From JBLIRR01 sp049472395 (lineage in GTDB: Bacteria; SZUA-182; DTGQ01; JBLIRR01), in the NCBI GenBank assembly GCA_049472395.1, contig JBLIRR010000008.1:1-64000 (forward strand): a stretch of DNA of 64,000 bases. The letters are read 5' to 3'. A model generated the notes under the pieces. It was not told the DNA's origin. It worked only from the letters and a program-made list of their open reading frames with translations, and ran no database searches. Shown here piece by piece: positions 24,246 to 32,928 of this stretch. The translations under genes were made by a program, and so were the position numbers. How positions within the stretch are numbered: position 1 is the first letter of the stretch; each line of letters starts with the position of its first letter.

Positions 24246-25688
24246 ATGACTGACTTATTAAGAAATACAAAAATTATCGCAACCTTTGGACCAGCAGTTG
24301 CCTCTTCCCCTATAGCAGAGCGTGTCCTGCAAGAAGGCGCGGATGTGATTCGATTAAATTTTTCTCATGGAAGTTACGAATCACATGCGCAGAGCATACG
24401 TTTAATAAGGGAATTGGCTGAGAAGCATACATTGCCTGTATCTATCCTTTTAGATCTTCAGGGCCCCAAAATCAGAACTGGTGCCTTCAAAGAGGGAAAG
24501 CACATCTGTCTCAAAGAGGGAGAGCATTTAATAATAATGACAACGAATCAAGCCGGAGAGCCGGGAAAGATTTCTACTGATTATAAGGGATTGGCAAGTG
24601 ATCTCAAAGCGGGAGCGCAGATCCTGCTCGATGATGGTGCGATTGAATTAAGGGTAACAAAAATCGATGTTGAATCAGGACAGATTTATACTGACGTAAT
24701 TGTGGGAGGAATGTTGGGGGAACACAAAGGAATGAATTTTCCTGATTCGGAAATTAAACTTCCCTCTTTGACAGAAAAGGATAAAAAGGATCTTGAATTT
24801 GGTCTTGCCCACGGTGTCGATTATATAGCATTGTCCTTTGTGCGCGAAGCCATGGATATTGAAGTCATTAAAGCACATATGAGAAAATATGGTGATGTCC
24901 CGCCTGTCATTGCGAAGATTGAGACACCACAGGCAGTAAAAAATATTGATGAGATATTGCAGAAAGCCGAAGGTGTAATGGTGGCTCGGGGTGATTTAGG
25001 TGTCGAAATGAACCCTAAAATGGTGCCCATTGTTCAAAAGATGATTGTAAAAAAGGCATGCGAACAATCACGGATCGTTATTATTGCCACCCAGATGCTG
25101 GATTCAATGATTCGTAATCCGCGCCCCACCCGTGCCGAGGTCTCTGACGTTGCCAATGCTATTTTTGATGGTGCGGATGCGATAATGCTCTCCGGTGAGA
25201 CCTCAATAGGCAAGTATCCTCTTGGTGCAATAAAAATGATGTCTGAGGTTGCATTTGTTGCTGAGGAAAATAGGGAAAATTATTCCATAGTACATATAAA
25301 AGATGGTGCTCCTGACAACATGCTCCCAGAGAGGGCTCTTGCCCATTCTGCGTGCTATGTGGCAGAGCGGGTAAAAGCCAAGGCGATAGTCGTCTATACC
25401 TCATCAGGGAAAACAGCGCTATATATTTCAAAACAAAGACCTAATGAACGAATTATTGCCATAACCCCTTTTCAGAAGATTTATTCTCGTATGAATCTCT
25501 ATTGGAATGTGACTCCCCTGATGTGTGAATTGGGAAACCATACAGGCGAGATGATCAAGATTGGTGATGAAGCTCTTGTGAAAAAAGGTGTGCTTAATGA
25601 AGGGGACTGTATCATTGTTGTGGCTGGTTCAAGGCTCATTCCCGGTTCTACGAATATGATCAAGATACATTTTATTGGAAAGGAATAA
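24246..25688 (+). CDS. pyk: Pyruvate kinase
   Basis: About 480 residues covering the whole enzyme, which converts phosphoenolpyruvate and ADP to pyruvate and ATP in the last step of glycolysis. The A and B domains are clear: NTKIIATFGPA start, RLNFSHGSYE, LDLQGPKIRTG, LLDDGAIEL in the lid, then the catalytic Lys in VIAKIETPQAVKN, GVMVARGDLGVE and the family signature ATQMLDSMIRNPRPTRAEVSDVANA. The C-terminal domain (residues about 350-480) is present. I place the start at 24246 because of the promoter position and because the eight extra upstream residues are not family-like. It is followed after 3 bp by a phosphofructokinase gene. Confidence 0.93.
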   Translation: MTDLLRNTKIIATFGPAVASSPIAERVLQEGADVIRLNFSHGSYESHAQSIRLIRELAEKHTLPVSILLDLQGPKIRTGAFKEGKHICLKEGEHLIIMTTNQAGEPGKISTDYKGLASDLKAGAQILLDDGAIELRVTKIDVESGQIYTDVIVGGMLGEHKGMNFPDSEIKLPSLTEKDKKDLEFGLAHGVDYIALSFVREAMDIEVIKAHMRKYGDVPPVIAKIETPQAVKNIDEILQKAEGVMVARGDLGVEMNPKMVPIVQKMIVKKACEQSRIVIIATQMLDSMIRNPRPTRAEVSDVANAIFDGADAIMLSGETSIGKYPLGAIKMMSEVAFVAEENRENYSIVHIKDGAPDNMLPERALAHSACYVAERVKAKAIVVYTSSGKTALYISKQRPNERIIAITPFQKIYSRMNLYWNVTPLMCELGNHTGEMIKIGDEALVKKGVLNEGDCIIVVAGSRLIPGSTNMIKIHFIGKE

Positions 25689-25691
25689 ACA

Positions 25692-27005
25692 ATGCTCGTA
25701 TCTGAAGATTTTTTGGTGAAGACTTTAGGGGAATGCAGAGTCGAGTCACCTTTGAAATTGTCCACGGTAAGAGGAGATGGAATTGTAGATTTTGTTCGTT
25801 CCGAGCAGAGGATATATTACTGTATTGAGTGTGATGCTGAAGAAACTGTCAAACAGTTATCTTTTGAAAAAGCTGGTCCGCGTAAACTCATTTATTTTAA
25901 GCCTGATCAGGTGACTGCCGCTATAATGACTAGTGGAGGCCTCTGCCCTGGTATTAATAATGTTATTAGAAGCCTTGTCCTGGAGCTTTTTTATAGATAT
26001 GGTGTCAAGAATATTGTGGGAATAAGATATGGGCATAAGGGTTTGGATCCCACATTTGGCTATGAACCTGAGAAATTAACTCCTGATGTTGTCAGGAAAA
26101 TTTCGGGAGTCGGAGGATCCCTTCTGGGGACCTCGCGAGGCACAGTTGATAAAGAAGTGATGGTTGATTCTTTACAGCGTTATGGACTCAATATTTTATT
26201 CGGTGTTGGGGGTGACGGTTCACAGAGGGGCTTGCATGAATTATATAAAGTTGTTGAGAGGAGAGGTGCCAAAATATGCATTATAGGGATACCAAAGACG
26301 ATTGACAATGATATCCCCTATGTGTATAAAACATTCGGACTCGATACAGCCGTAACAATTGCCTCCCATGCATTAGCAAGCGCCCATTCTGAGGCTGAAA
26401 GCGCTTATAATGGTATTGGTCTTGTGAAGGTTATGGGGCGTCATTCCGGCTATATCGCGGCCCTTTCAACAATTGCCAATAATGATGTGAATTTTTGTCT
26501 GGTTCCTGAGATAGATTTTGATCTTGAGGGGGAGGGTGGTTTTCTCAATTCTCTTGAGCTACGTTTGCAGAAACGCCATCATGCAGTAGTGGTGGTTGCT
26601 GAAGGGGCTGGCCAGAAATATTTTTCCTCTGCACATAGAGAGACTGATCCTTCAGGAAATGTTCGCTTGAAGGATATTGGCATATACTTAAGAGAGAAAA
26701 TTAAAGAGTATTTCTCACGGAAAAATATTCCTATTGATTTAAAATATATAGAACCGAGTTACATGATTAGAAGTGTGCCGACGAATGCCAATGATGCAAT
26801 CTATACTGATGAATTGGCCCGTTATGCCGTTCATGCCGCGATGGCGGGGAAAACAGATATGATGATAGGACAATGGCATAATATATTGACCCATGTGCCA
26901 CTTTCCCTTGTGATCAAAGAGAAAAAGTCGTTGGATATAGAAGGCGAACTTTGGAGAAATGTGTTATCAGCCACTGGCCAGCCTATGTGTATGCGGCGGC
27001 AATGA
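25692..27005 (+). CDS. ATP-type 6-phosphofructokinase of the plant/protist-like group
   Basis: 437 residues, longer than E. coli PfkA (about 320), with an N-terminal extension of about 70 residues. Active-site motifs are GGLCPGINNVIR (82-93), GGDGSQRG (173-180), PKTIDNDIP (201-209) and VMGRHSG. Gly in GGDG points to ATP, since pyrophosphate enzymes have GGDD; the Lys in PKTIDND is shared with plant and trypanosomatid ATP enzymes. The protein should therefore phosphorylate fructose 6-phosphate with ATP, though the phosphate donor needs an assay. It is co-transcribed with pyruvate kinase, giving an operon with both committed glycolytic kinases. The start has AAGGAAT in the end of pyk. Confidence 0.88.
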   Translation: MLVSEDFLVKTLGECRVESPLKLSTVRGDGIVDFVRSEQRIYYCIECDAEETVKQLSFEKAGPRKLIYFKPDQVTAAIMTSGGLCPGINNVIRSLVLELFYRYGVKNIVGIRYGHKGLDPTFGYEPEKLTPDVVRKISGVGGSLLGTSRGTVDKEVMVDSLQRYGLNILFGVGGDGSQRGLHELYKVVERRGAKICIIGIPKTIDNDIPYVYKTFGLDTAVTIASHALASAHSEAESAYNGIGLVKVMGRHSGYIAALSTIANNDVNFCLVPEIDFDLEGEGGFLNSLELRLQKRHHAVVVVAEGAGQKYFSSAHRETDPSGNVRLKDIGIYLREKIKEYFSRKNIPIDLKYIEPSYMIRSVPTNANDAIYTDELARYAVHAAMAGKTDMMIGQWHNILTHVPLSLVIKEKKSLDIEGELWRNVLSATGQPMCMRRQ

Positions 27006-27044
27006 GTATAAAGAGAATAGGCGGCCAGAAATCAGTAGGGAAGA

Positions 27045-28544
27045 TTAGGTCGAGCATGTCCTCCAAATACCATCGATGATATATATCACAAAAGAGATTG
27101 AGAGCAGCCAGGAGCTGGTTTTGAAGTACACAATCAATTCGCGGGAAAAATGGGTGCTCACAAAAGGCTGTTGAAAGATTAAAATGAGGAGCATAAAGAA
27201 TCCCACTGATATTAAGGGTATAAGGAAGAATTTATACAGCCGATGCTTAAAAGCATTGGAATGGCTGACAAAATTGAATTTGCTGTACATTAACAGAGAA
27301 ATAATGATGATCCCAATGGCGATAATATAAATATTATCAAATAGGGTAAAAAGCATCATGCTCACAACTGCTCCGGCAGGCGAGGGAAGCCCCACAAAAT
27401 CATCCTTTTTCGTTTTATCCTTGTCTTTTTGTAACATTGTAAATCGTGCTAAACGCAAGTGCACAAAAATAAAATAAAATGAGGCTACAATGAAGCCGAG
27501 TAAGGATGCAGCGAGATTTATATTCTGAAATCTTAGGAATATAGTGACTGCTGCTGCGAGGCCAAAGGTCGACAAATCAGATGAAGAATCGATGCAGGCG
27601 CCAAAATCAGAATAAGATTTAAGTTTTCTGGCAAGCGGCCCGTCAGCGGCATCACACACGCCGGCTGCAAATATCCAGAAAAGAATAACAAAAGAGCGGT
27701 AGTTAATCTTAATTCCCGGCATGGCACAAAAAACAGCAGTGACGCCGCAAAGATAATTGCCAACTGTCAGAATATTGGGAATGCCCAATATGTATTGTGC
27801 AGGACCCCTTTTCCTCTGTGGTAATTTTTCGTATTCATTCACGTAAGAAAATGACTTAAAAAAGGGAAAAATCGAAATAACTGTGCAAAAACAGAGAAGT
27901 ATTGTGCCCCATAACATAAGTGCAGGAGGAAAGAGCTGCGCTATTTTATCAAGAAGGATTGTCCCAGGGAGCGTGTCTGTGCGAAGGAGATAAATATAGA
28001 GAACAGTGAATTGAACACCGGTTTTGATTTTGCCAAGCCATCGCGCACTGACATCTTCTCCACGCCGCTTGAGACGAGCGCGTTGAATTATGCTGACTAT
28101 TTCCCTTAAAAAGATAATAACCACCGCCCACCAGGGGAATTTCCCATAGAGATAAGCGATAATGGCAAGGCAGAATGTGACCCATTTATCCGCTGCCGGA
28201 TCAAGAGATTTCCCACCTTCTGTAATGGCGTTCCATTTACGGGCAAATTTTCCATCCAAGAAATCAAAAAGACACACGAGGGCAAATGAGAGGTGGAAGG
28301 TGAAATGCCATATATGGGTATGCAAAAAGGAAAAAAAATAAACGCACACCATCCACAATCCTAAAGGGAAACGTACATAGGACATTAAATTAGGAATATT
28401 TACCGTATAGCGCCCAAACCATGGGTGAATATAATCTTTTTCATGTTTTCGTTCATGTCCGATGATAATGACTGTGACCGCAATAAAAATAAGAGTGAGA
28501 AGCAGCAAGTTGGCAGTTCCCTGAAAAATTTGGTTTTTAAGCAT
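27045..28544 (-). CDS. Fused double CDP-alcohol phosphatidyltransferase (PgsA-like plus PssA-like)
   Basis: 499 residues containing two complete CDP-alcohol phosphatidyltransferase domains with about ten membrane helices. The first motif is at 94-119 (DFLDGKFAR, then G111, D115, D119) and the second at 298-323 (DAADGPLAR, then G, D, SSSD). Both keep all D-x2-DG-x2-AR-x8-G-x3-D-x3-D residues. The first half (VNIPNLMSYVRFPLG) looks like phosphatidylglycerophosphate synthase, the second (GIPNILTVGNYLCGVTAVF) like phosphatidylserine synthase. Such enzymes are usually single proteins of 180-250 residues. It follows moeA by 2 bp in a plsC-moeA-this gene operon. The exact head groups are inferred. 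Confidence 0.85.
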   Translation of the reverse strand: MLKNQIFQGTANLLLLTLIFIAVTVIIIGHERKHEKDYIHPWFGRYTVNIPNLMSYVRFPLGLWMVCVYFFSFLHTHIWHFTFHLSFALVCLFDFLDGKFARKWNAITEGGKSLDPAADKWVTFCLAIIAYLYGKFPWWAVVIIFLREIVSIIQRARLKRRGEDVSARWLGKIKTGVQFTVLYIYLLRTDTLPGTILLDKIAQLFPPALMLWGTILLCFCTVISIFPFFKSFSYVNEYEKLPQRKRGPAQYILGIPNILTVGNYLCGVTAVFCAMPGIKINYRSFVILFWIFAAGVCDAADGPLARKLKSYSDFGACIDSSSDLSTFGLAAAVTIFLRFQNINLAASLLGFIVASFYFIFVHLRLARFTMLQKDKDKTKKDDFVGLPSPAGAVVSMMLFTLFDNIYIIAIGIIIISLLMYSKFNFVSHSNAFKHRLYKFFLIPLISVGFFMLLILIFQQPFVSTHFSRELIVYFKTSSWLLSISFVIYIIDGIWRTCST

Positions 28545-28546
28545 TT

Positions 28547-29731
28547 TTATCCTAACAAAATAACCTTTGTCATATCTCCTTCTGATACCTCGGATGTCCC
28601 CGGAGGGATAGCGATCACTCCATGTGCTTTATAATAGCTGTGGATATGGGCAGAGCCATGATACTTCACCGGTTCGACACATCCGTTTTCATCAAGTAAC
28701 ACTGGAATAAAGGAGAGTCTATCACTTTTTTTTCTTGTAATACGTTTTTTGAGTTTAGCCAATACTTTTAATGACAGGGATTCATATCCCCTCATTTTTG
28801 CCAGAAAAGGTTTAACCAGCATTTCAAATTGAATAAGAGTAGATACGGGATTCCCCGGCAGCCCAAAAAAATAATTTTTCCCATTGCTTCCAAAAACAGT
28901 AGGCTTCCCGGGCTTTACCGCTATTTTTTCGAAGAATAAGCGGATAGTATTCTCTTTGAGGATCTGTGGAACAAAATCATAGTCCCCCATGGATACTCCC
29001 CCTGACAAGAGAATAACATGACAGCACTTCATGGCATCGTTGAGCATTTTATTTATTATTTCGGGTGAGTCTTGAGCAATACCCATATAATGTGGTAGGC
29101 ACCCCTCTTTTTCAATCTGAGCGCATAATTGATAGCTATTGCTATTTCTTATTTGGCAAAGGGCAGGTGTTTCATGTGGCTCAACCAATTCACTTCCCGT
29201 GGCAATGACTCCCACTTTCGGCAATGTTGATACAGAGACCGGGTCTGCCCCGACAGTAGCCAGAATAGCTATCTCCACCGGACCGATCAGTGTCCCTGAA
29301 CAAAGAACTCTCTCTCCCTGTTTTATATCCTCACCTTGTGAGCAGATATTACTATTTTTCGGTTTTGCAACAAGGCGAATTTTTTTATTTTCTTCTATTA
29401 TCGAATCTTCTACGAGTGCTATATAATCTGCACCCTCAGGAACCATGGCGCCCGTCATGATCTTTGAACATTCCCCCTGCCCTATCTTTTTTTGTGGGAT
29501 ATGCCCTGCAGGGATATTCTCAATAAGGGTGAGAGGTTTATCTATATCAGCGTACCTGCATGCATACCCATCCATCGCGGATTTATTAAAAGGTGGGATA
29601 TCCATATCTGAGGTAATATCCTCTCGAAGCACCCTCCCTCTGGCCCGTGCCAAAGGGACTTTTTCCGAAGGAAGCTCAGGGGATGAATCTAGGACTATTC
29701 TGAGCGCTTCTTCGTAAGAAATCATGTCCAT
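28547..29731 (-). CDS. moeA: Molybdopterin molybdenumtransferase MoeA
   Basis: 394 residues matching MoeA, which inserts molybdate into adenylated molybdopterin. Landmarks: ISYEEALRIVLDSSPELPSE start, the domain III entry DMDIPPFNKSAMDGYA, KIMTGAMVPEGAD, the MoCF-type motif VGVIATGSELVE, LLSGGVSMGDYDFVP, and FGLPGNPVSTLIQFEMLVKPF. The length is normal. AAGGGAAAAAG precedes the ATG. It sits between an acyltransferase and a phosphatidyltransferase gene, with no other molybdenum-cofactor gene in the window, so its grouping with lipid genes is unexplained. Confidence 0.93.
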   Translation of the reverse strand: MDMISYEEALRIVLDSSPELPSEKVPLARARGRVLREDITSDMDIPPFNKSAMDGYACRYADIDKPLTLIENIPAGHIPQKKIGQGECSKIMTGAMVPEGADYIALVEDSIIEENKKIRLVAKPKNSNICSQGEDIKQGERVLCSGTLIGPVEIAILATVGADPVSVSTLPKVGVIATGSELVEPHETPALCQIRNSNSYQLCAQIEKEGCLPHYMGIAQDSPEIINKMLNDAMKCCHVILLSGGVSMGDYDFVPQILKENTIRLFFEKIAVKPGKPTVFGSNGKNYFFGLPGNPVSTLIQFEMLVKPFLAKMRGYESLSLKVLAKLKKRITRKKSDRLSFIPVLLDENGCVEPVKYHGSAHIHSYYKAHGVIAIPPGTSEVSEGDMTKVILLG

Positions 29732-29758
29732 CTTTTTCCCTTACTTGACAATAGCTAG

Positions 29759-30562
29759 TTATTGGTTATTACGAGCAGACCATGTGTCATAATTTTTTTT
29801 AATAAACCCTATAATTTGCTTGTGCTCTTCCCTTCCTTTTCCTTTGATTGAGAGGGGCTCCCCGAATTTTATAAAAATTTCTTTACACGATCTGCCGATG
29901 GGGCCCATATCCTTTATTAATGTGCCATTTCCCCAAAAATCTGTTTTTAAGGCGACGGGAATTGCCGGTACTCCGGCTTCTAAGGCAAGCTTTACCCCAA
30001 GTGAATTAAAATCCTTTACTCTTATCCCTTTTGTTCGGGTGTGCTGGGGGAAAATTACTAAAGATTTTCCTCTCTTTAAGGCGGAGGCTCCTTCTGTGAG
30101 AACAATTTTTAAGTCTTCTCTGGGATTTGTCCTTGATACGACTATGGGCTTGAGATATCGCAGGAAAGAACCAAAAATTGGGTATGCAAGAAGGCTTTTC
30201 TTTAAAATATATGTGAGGCTCTTCTCAGGCAGAATTAAAGAGGGGAGAACAAAGGTTTCAAGCACGCTCATATGGTTACTAATAAACACTACAGGTCCCG
30301 GTGTTTTACGAATATTATCAAGACCTGAAATATGAAATCGCCCTCCAAAATCTTCAATAGCATTAAGGACCTTGAGGCTTGAACATTTCCACTCTTCATT
30401 ATTGTAAGAGCCATACTTTACCTTGAAGTAAGCTTCTACAACATACCATAAGATATGAGGATAAAAAAATAATTCAGGCGGAAGATGGAGGTACCTATAG
30501 CACGATACCATCTGTTGATGGAGAGTGTGTATGTTTTTGGTATAATAGATGTCTGTATTCAT
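29759..30562 (-). CDS. PlsC-like lysophospholipid acyltransferase
   Basis: A protein of 267 residues from the ATG at 30562; a TTG at 30613 would add 17. The acyltransferase box I reads SNHMSVLETF, so the usual H-x4-D is H-x4-E, and box III is FPQHTRTKGI instead of FPEGTR. Box II-like VVSRTNPREDLKIVL and the late VPAIPVALKTDFWGNG and FGEPLSIKGKG complete the family layout. It should acylate a lysophospholipid at the inner membrane, probably 1-acyl-glycerol 3-phosphate. It is first in an operon with moeA and a double phosphatidyltransferase, which fits phospholipid synthesis. Confidence 0.8.
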   Translation of the reverse strand: MNTDIYYTKNIHTLHQQMVSCYRYLHLPPELFFYPHILWYVVEAYFKVKYGSYNNEEWKCSSLKVLNAIEDFGGRFHISGLDNIRKTPGPVVFISNHMSVLETFVLPSLILPEKSLTYILKKSLLAYPIFGSFLRYLKPIVVSRTNPREDLKIVLTEGASALKRGKSLVIFPQHTRTKGIRVKDFNSLGVKLALEAGVPAIPVALKTDFWGNGTLIKDMGPIGRSCKEIFIKFGEPLSIKGKGREEHKQIIGFIKKNYDTWSARNNQ

Positions 30563-30615
30563 AAATAAAGTAATCCTACATTTTATAGATGAATAATATA
30601 CCTTCACGGGCAATT

Positions 30616-30699
30616 AGTCAATGTATGGCAATTCTCATTTTGACTTTTGTGTTTCGCATAGTATGTGCCTAGAAAATGAGAGTTGTCAGTCAATGTATG
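30616..30699. repeat. 60-bp palindromic element flanked by 12-bp direct repeats
   Basis: AGTCAATGTATG occurs at 30616-30627 and 30688-30699. Between them is a 60-bp sequence whose ends are inverted: GCAATTCTCATTTT on the left and AAAATGAGAGTTGTC on the right. This is the layout of a small non-autonomous mobile or REP-like element. The left arm is shared with the element at 36,769-36,859. Confidence 0.65.
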
Positions 30700-30799
30700 C
30701 GTTGATTTTTCAATTTTTATAAATATATAAAAAACAAAAAGTTATCTTAGATATTAGGTAAATGAGATAAATATTTTGCATTTAATCTTTAAAGCCCCC

Positions 30800-30828
30800 T
30801 TGACAAGATATAAGAGAGGTACTATTAT
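30800..30828 (+). promoter_or_regulatory. Sigma-70 promoter of the HU gene
   Basis: A consensus -35 TTGACA (30800-30805), 17-bp spacer and -10 TATTAT (30823-30828), 52 bp before the HU start codon. Confidence 0.75.
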
Positions 30829-30880
30829 GAAGTTCGTCGGGTAATAAACATTAACCAAAATAAAGGAAGGAGCAGTAGCA

Positions 30881-31156
30881 ATGAATAGAGAAGAGCTGGT
30901 TTCAAAAATGGCAGAAGAGGCTCAAATAACCAAAGCCACAGCGAGTAAAGCCTTAGAGGCCTTTATTTCAGGGGTGACAGATTGTCTGGCTAAAAAAGAA
31001 AAATTGACCTTAGTGGGATTTGGGACCTTTATGGTGTCCGCCCGGGCGGCAAGAAAGGGGAGAAATCCACAAACAGGTGAATCTATTGATATCCCAGCAG
31101 TAACAATGCCGAAATTCAAACCAGGAAGTAAGCTCAAAGAAGCAGTTAATAGATAG
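30881..31156 (+). CDS. hup: HU-family DNA-binding protein
   Basis: 91 residues, the standard HU/IHF length. N-terminal helices MNREELVSKMAEEAQITKATASKALEAF are followed by the GFGTFMVSARAARKGRNPQTGE arm signature and VPxFKPGSKLKEAVN-type end (here TMPKFKPGSKLKEAVNR). HU bends and compacts DNA as a dimer. An AAGGAAGGAG ribosome site and a near-consensus promoter indicate strong expression. Whether it is HU or an IHF subunit cannot be decided, but the sequence is HU-like. Confidence 0.93.
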   Translation: MNREELVSKMAEEAQITKATASKALEAFISGVTDCLAKKEKLTLVGFGTFMVSARAARKGRNPQTGESIDIPAVTMPKFKPGSKLKEAVNR

Positions 31157-31221
31157 GCGCACAAGTAATTTTTTAAGGGGGGAGCTGTTTATTCACCTTG
31201 CAGAAGAAGGGTCGATGATCC

Positions 31222-31569
31222 TCATAGGGGACGGTTAGACCCATCAACTGCTATTATTTTTGGTTTAAAAGATAACCGTTCATTATCATGTAAGAATCCA
31301 TAACTTGCAATAATAAGCAGATCCCCTTTTTCTACTTTATGAGCAGCAGCACCTAATACCCTAATATGCCCGGAACCATACTCAGCCGGAATAACGTAGG
31401 TGGTAAATCTATTACCATTACTAATATTATACACATCTATTTGTTCCCCATACCCAAGATCCGCCAATTCCATTAATCTTTCATCAACTCCCAGGCTTCC
31501 TTCATAATGAAGCTCAGTATGGGTAACTACTGCCCGGTGAATTTTTGAGCGTAAAAAACATCTAAGCAT
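31222..31569 (-). CDS. panD: Aspartate 1-decarboxylase
   Basis: 115 residues from the ATG at 31569, the normal size. PanD makes beta-alanine from aspartate for pantothenate synthesis. It self-cleaves to form a pyruvoyl group; the cleavage site Gly24-Ser25 is visible in LHYEGSLGVDE, with K9 (RSKIHRA), and Y/T residues of the active site (NGNRFTTYVI). A longer frame from 31617 exists, but the chosen start has AAGGAGATGATTGTC directly before it and gives the conserved MLRCFLRSKIHRA beginning. It overlaps the end of panC by 8 bp, last gene of the operon. Confidence 0.93.
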   Translation of the reverse strand: MLRCFLRSKIHRAVVTHTELHYEGSLGVDERLMELADLGYGEQIDVYNISNGNRFTTYVIPAEYGSGHIRVLGAAAHKVEKGDLLIIASYGFLHDNERLSFKPKIIAVDGSNRPL

Positions 31570-32437
31570 GACAATCATCTCCTTTTTTCTTGCAGGGAGA
31601 AATAATAATATTATCAATTAAGCGGGTTTTGCCAATTTTTACAGCGAGGGCTATGAGAGATTCTTGATCAATAATCTCAAGAGGCGACAGGGTGACCGTA
31701 TCGACAACCTCACCATACTCTAAAATGGCCAATGGTTCGTTGTTGATGACCTCTTTGATTTTCCGGATAATATTGCTGCTCTTTTTTTCCCCTTTTTTTA
31801 TTAAACTTTCTGCCTCAATAAGAGATGTGTAAAGACACACTGCTGCTAATCTCTCCTCAGGATTCAGATATGAATTGCGAGAACTCATCGCCAGTCCGTC
31901 GGCCTCACGGACAATCGGCATTATTTCAATTTTTATTTGAAAATTCAGGTCCCTCACCATTTGTTTGATGATAATAGCTTGTTGAGCATCTTTCTGTCCA
32001 AAATATGCAATGGTAGGGCAGGTTAAATTAAAGAGTTTACACACTACAGTCGTCACACCTCTAAAATGAGTCGGACGGCTGATACCGCATAGTTTAGTGC
32101 TCAAATCATTCACTATTACATTGGTCCTAAAACCTTCCGGATATATCTGTTCACTTCCTGGATGGAATAGAATATCCACTCCTCTTTTTTCGGCAAGGTC
32201 CCTGTCCCGCTCAATATCTCGCGGATAGAGCGCAAGATCTTCGTTGGGCCCGAATTGGATCGGATTAATAAAAAGGGTGACTATGACTATATCACACTCC
32301 TTCCGGGCCCGGTCCATGAGGCTTAAATGTCCTTCATGAAAAAAACCCATTGTCGGAACGAGGCCTATTCTATATCCTTGCTTTACAAGGTGTCTCGATT
32401 TCTCGGACAGTGCACTGCACTCTTTGATATATTCCAT
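31562..32437 (-). CDS. panC: Pantothenate synthetase
   Basis: 291 residues. PanC joins pantoate and beta-alanine with ATP. The nucleotidyltransferase motifs VPTMGFFHEGHLSLMDRAR (with the HxGH-type HEGH), VTLFINPIQFGPNEDLALYPRD, FGQKDAQQAIIIKQMVRDL and the KMSKS-like MSSRNSYLNPEER are all present. I use the ATG at 32437; a TTG at 32446 overlaps the folK stop and would add three residues. With panD it provides the last steps of pantothenate synthesis; panB is not in the window. Confidence 0.93.
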   Translation of the reverse strand: MEYIKECSALSEKSRHLVKQGYRIGLVPTMGFFHEGHLSLMDRARKECDIVIVTLFINPIQFGPNEDLALYPRDIERDRDLAEKRGVDILFHPGSEQIYPEGFRTNVIVNDLSTKLCGISRPTHFRGVTTVVCKLFNLTCPTIAYFGQKDAQQAIIIKQMVRDLNFQIKIEIMPIVREADGLAMSSRNSYLNPEERLAAVCLYTSLIEAESLIKKGEKKSSNIIRKIKEVINNEPLAILEYGEVVDTVTLSPLEIIDQESLIALAVKIGKTRLIDNIIISPCKKKGDDCHA

Positions 32438-32442
32438 TACGT

Positions 32443-32928
32443 TCAATCCAATTCTTGTACCATGCTCTGATCGTGCAGGTTGTGTAATAATTCGTTTACT
32501 GTTTTTTTTAACAAAGGGTGATAAAAATTTGGGGCAATTTGGGCTAGGGGAATTAACACAAATTTTCGCTTATGCAATTCAGGGTGTGGGACAATAAGGT
32601 CAGCCGTATGGATGACGCTGTGCCCGTAATAGAGCACGTCCAGGTCAATAATTCGCGGCCCCCAGTGTATACTTCTTACCCTTCCTAATTGCCTCTCTAT
32701 ACCCAGGAGAAAATTAAGTAAGTCAAAAGGGGAGAGGCTTGTATTTATTTTAATAACCTGATTTATAAAATGAGGTTGATTTTTGTATCCAACGGGTTCT
32801 GTTTCAAAGAGCGAAGATTTTTTTTCTACAGTGACTTTATTATGAGAAGCAATCTTTTCATGTGCCACGGCACATGTAGGTATCCGCTCACCTATATTTG
32901 ATCCTATAGAAATAAAGACATTATCCAC
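32443..32928 (-). CDS. folK: 2-amino-4-hydroxy-6-hydroxymethyldihydropteridine pyrophosphokinase
   Basis: 161 residues, typical for HPPK, which pyrophosphorylates the pterin precursor of folate. Motifs: FISIGSNIGER start, SSLFETEPVGYKNQPHFINQVI, LLGIERQLGRVRSIHWGPRIIDLDVLYYG, which carries the two Mg-binding Asp residues, and VPHPELHKRKFVLIPLAQIAP. The GTG start shares its first base with the stop of the upstream histidine-kinase gene, indicating tight coupling. Confidence 0.93.
   Translation of the reverse strand: MDNVFISIGSNIGERIPTCAVAHEKIASHNKVTVEKKSSLFETEPVGYKNQPHFINQVIKINTSLSPFDLLNFLLGIERQLGRVRSIHWGPRIIDLDVLYYGHSVIHTADLIVPHPELHKRKFVLIPLAQIAPNFYHPLLKKTVNELLHNLHDQSMVQELD

Noticed and set aside
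24019..24249. 76-codon plus-strand frame
   Set aside because: A frame starting at 24003 gives a far more protein-like small membrane protein, and this one runs through the pyk promoter.
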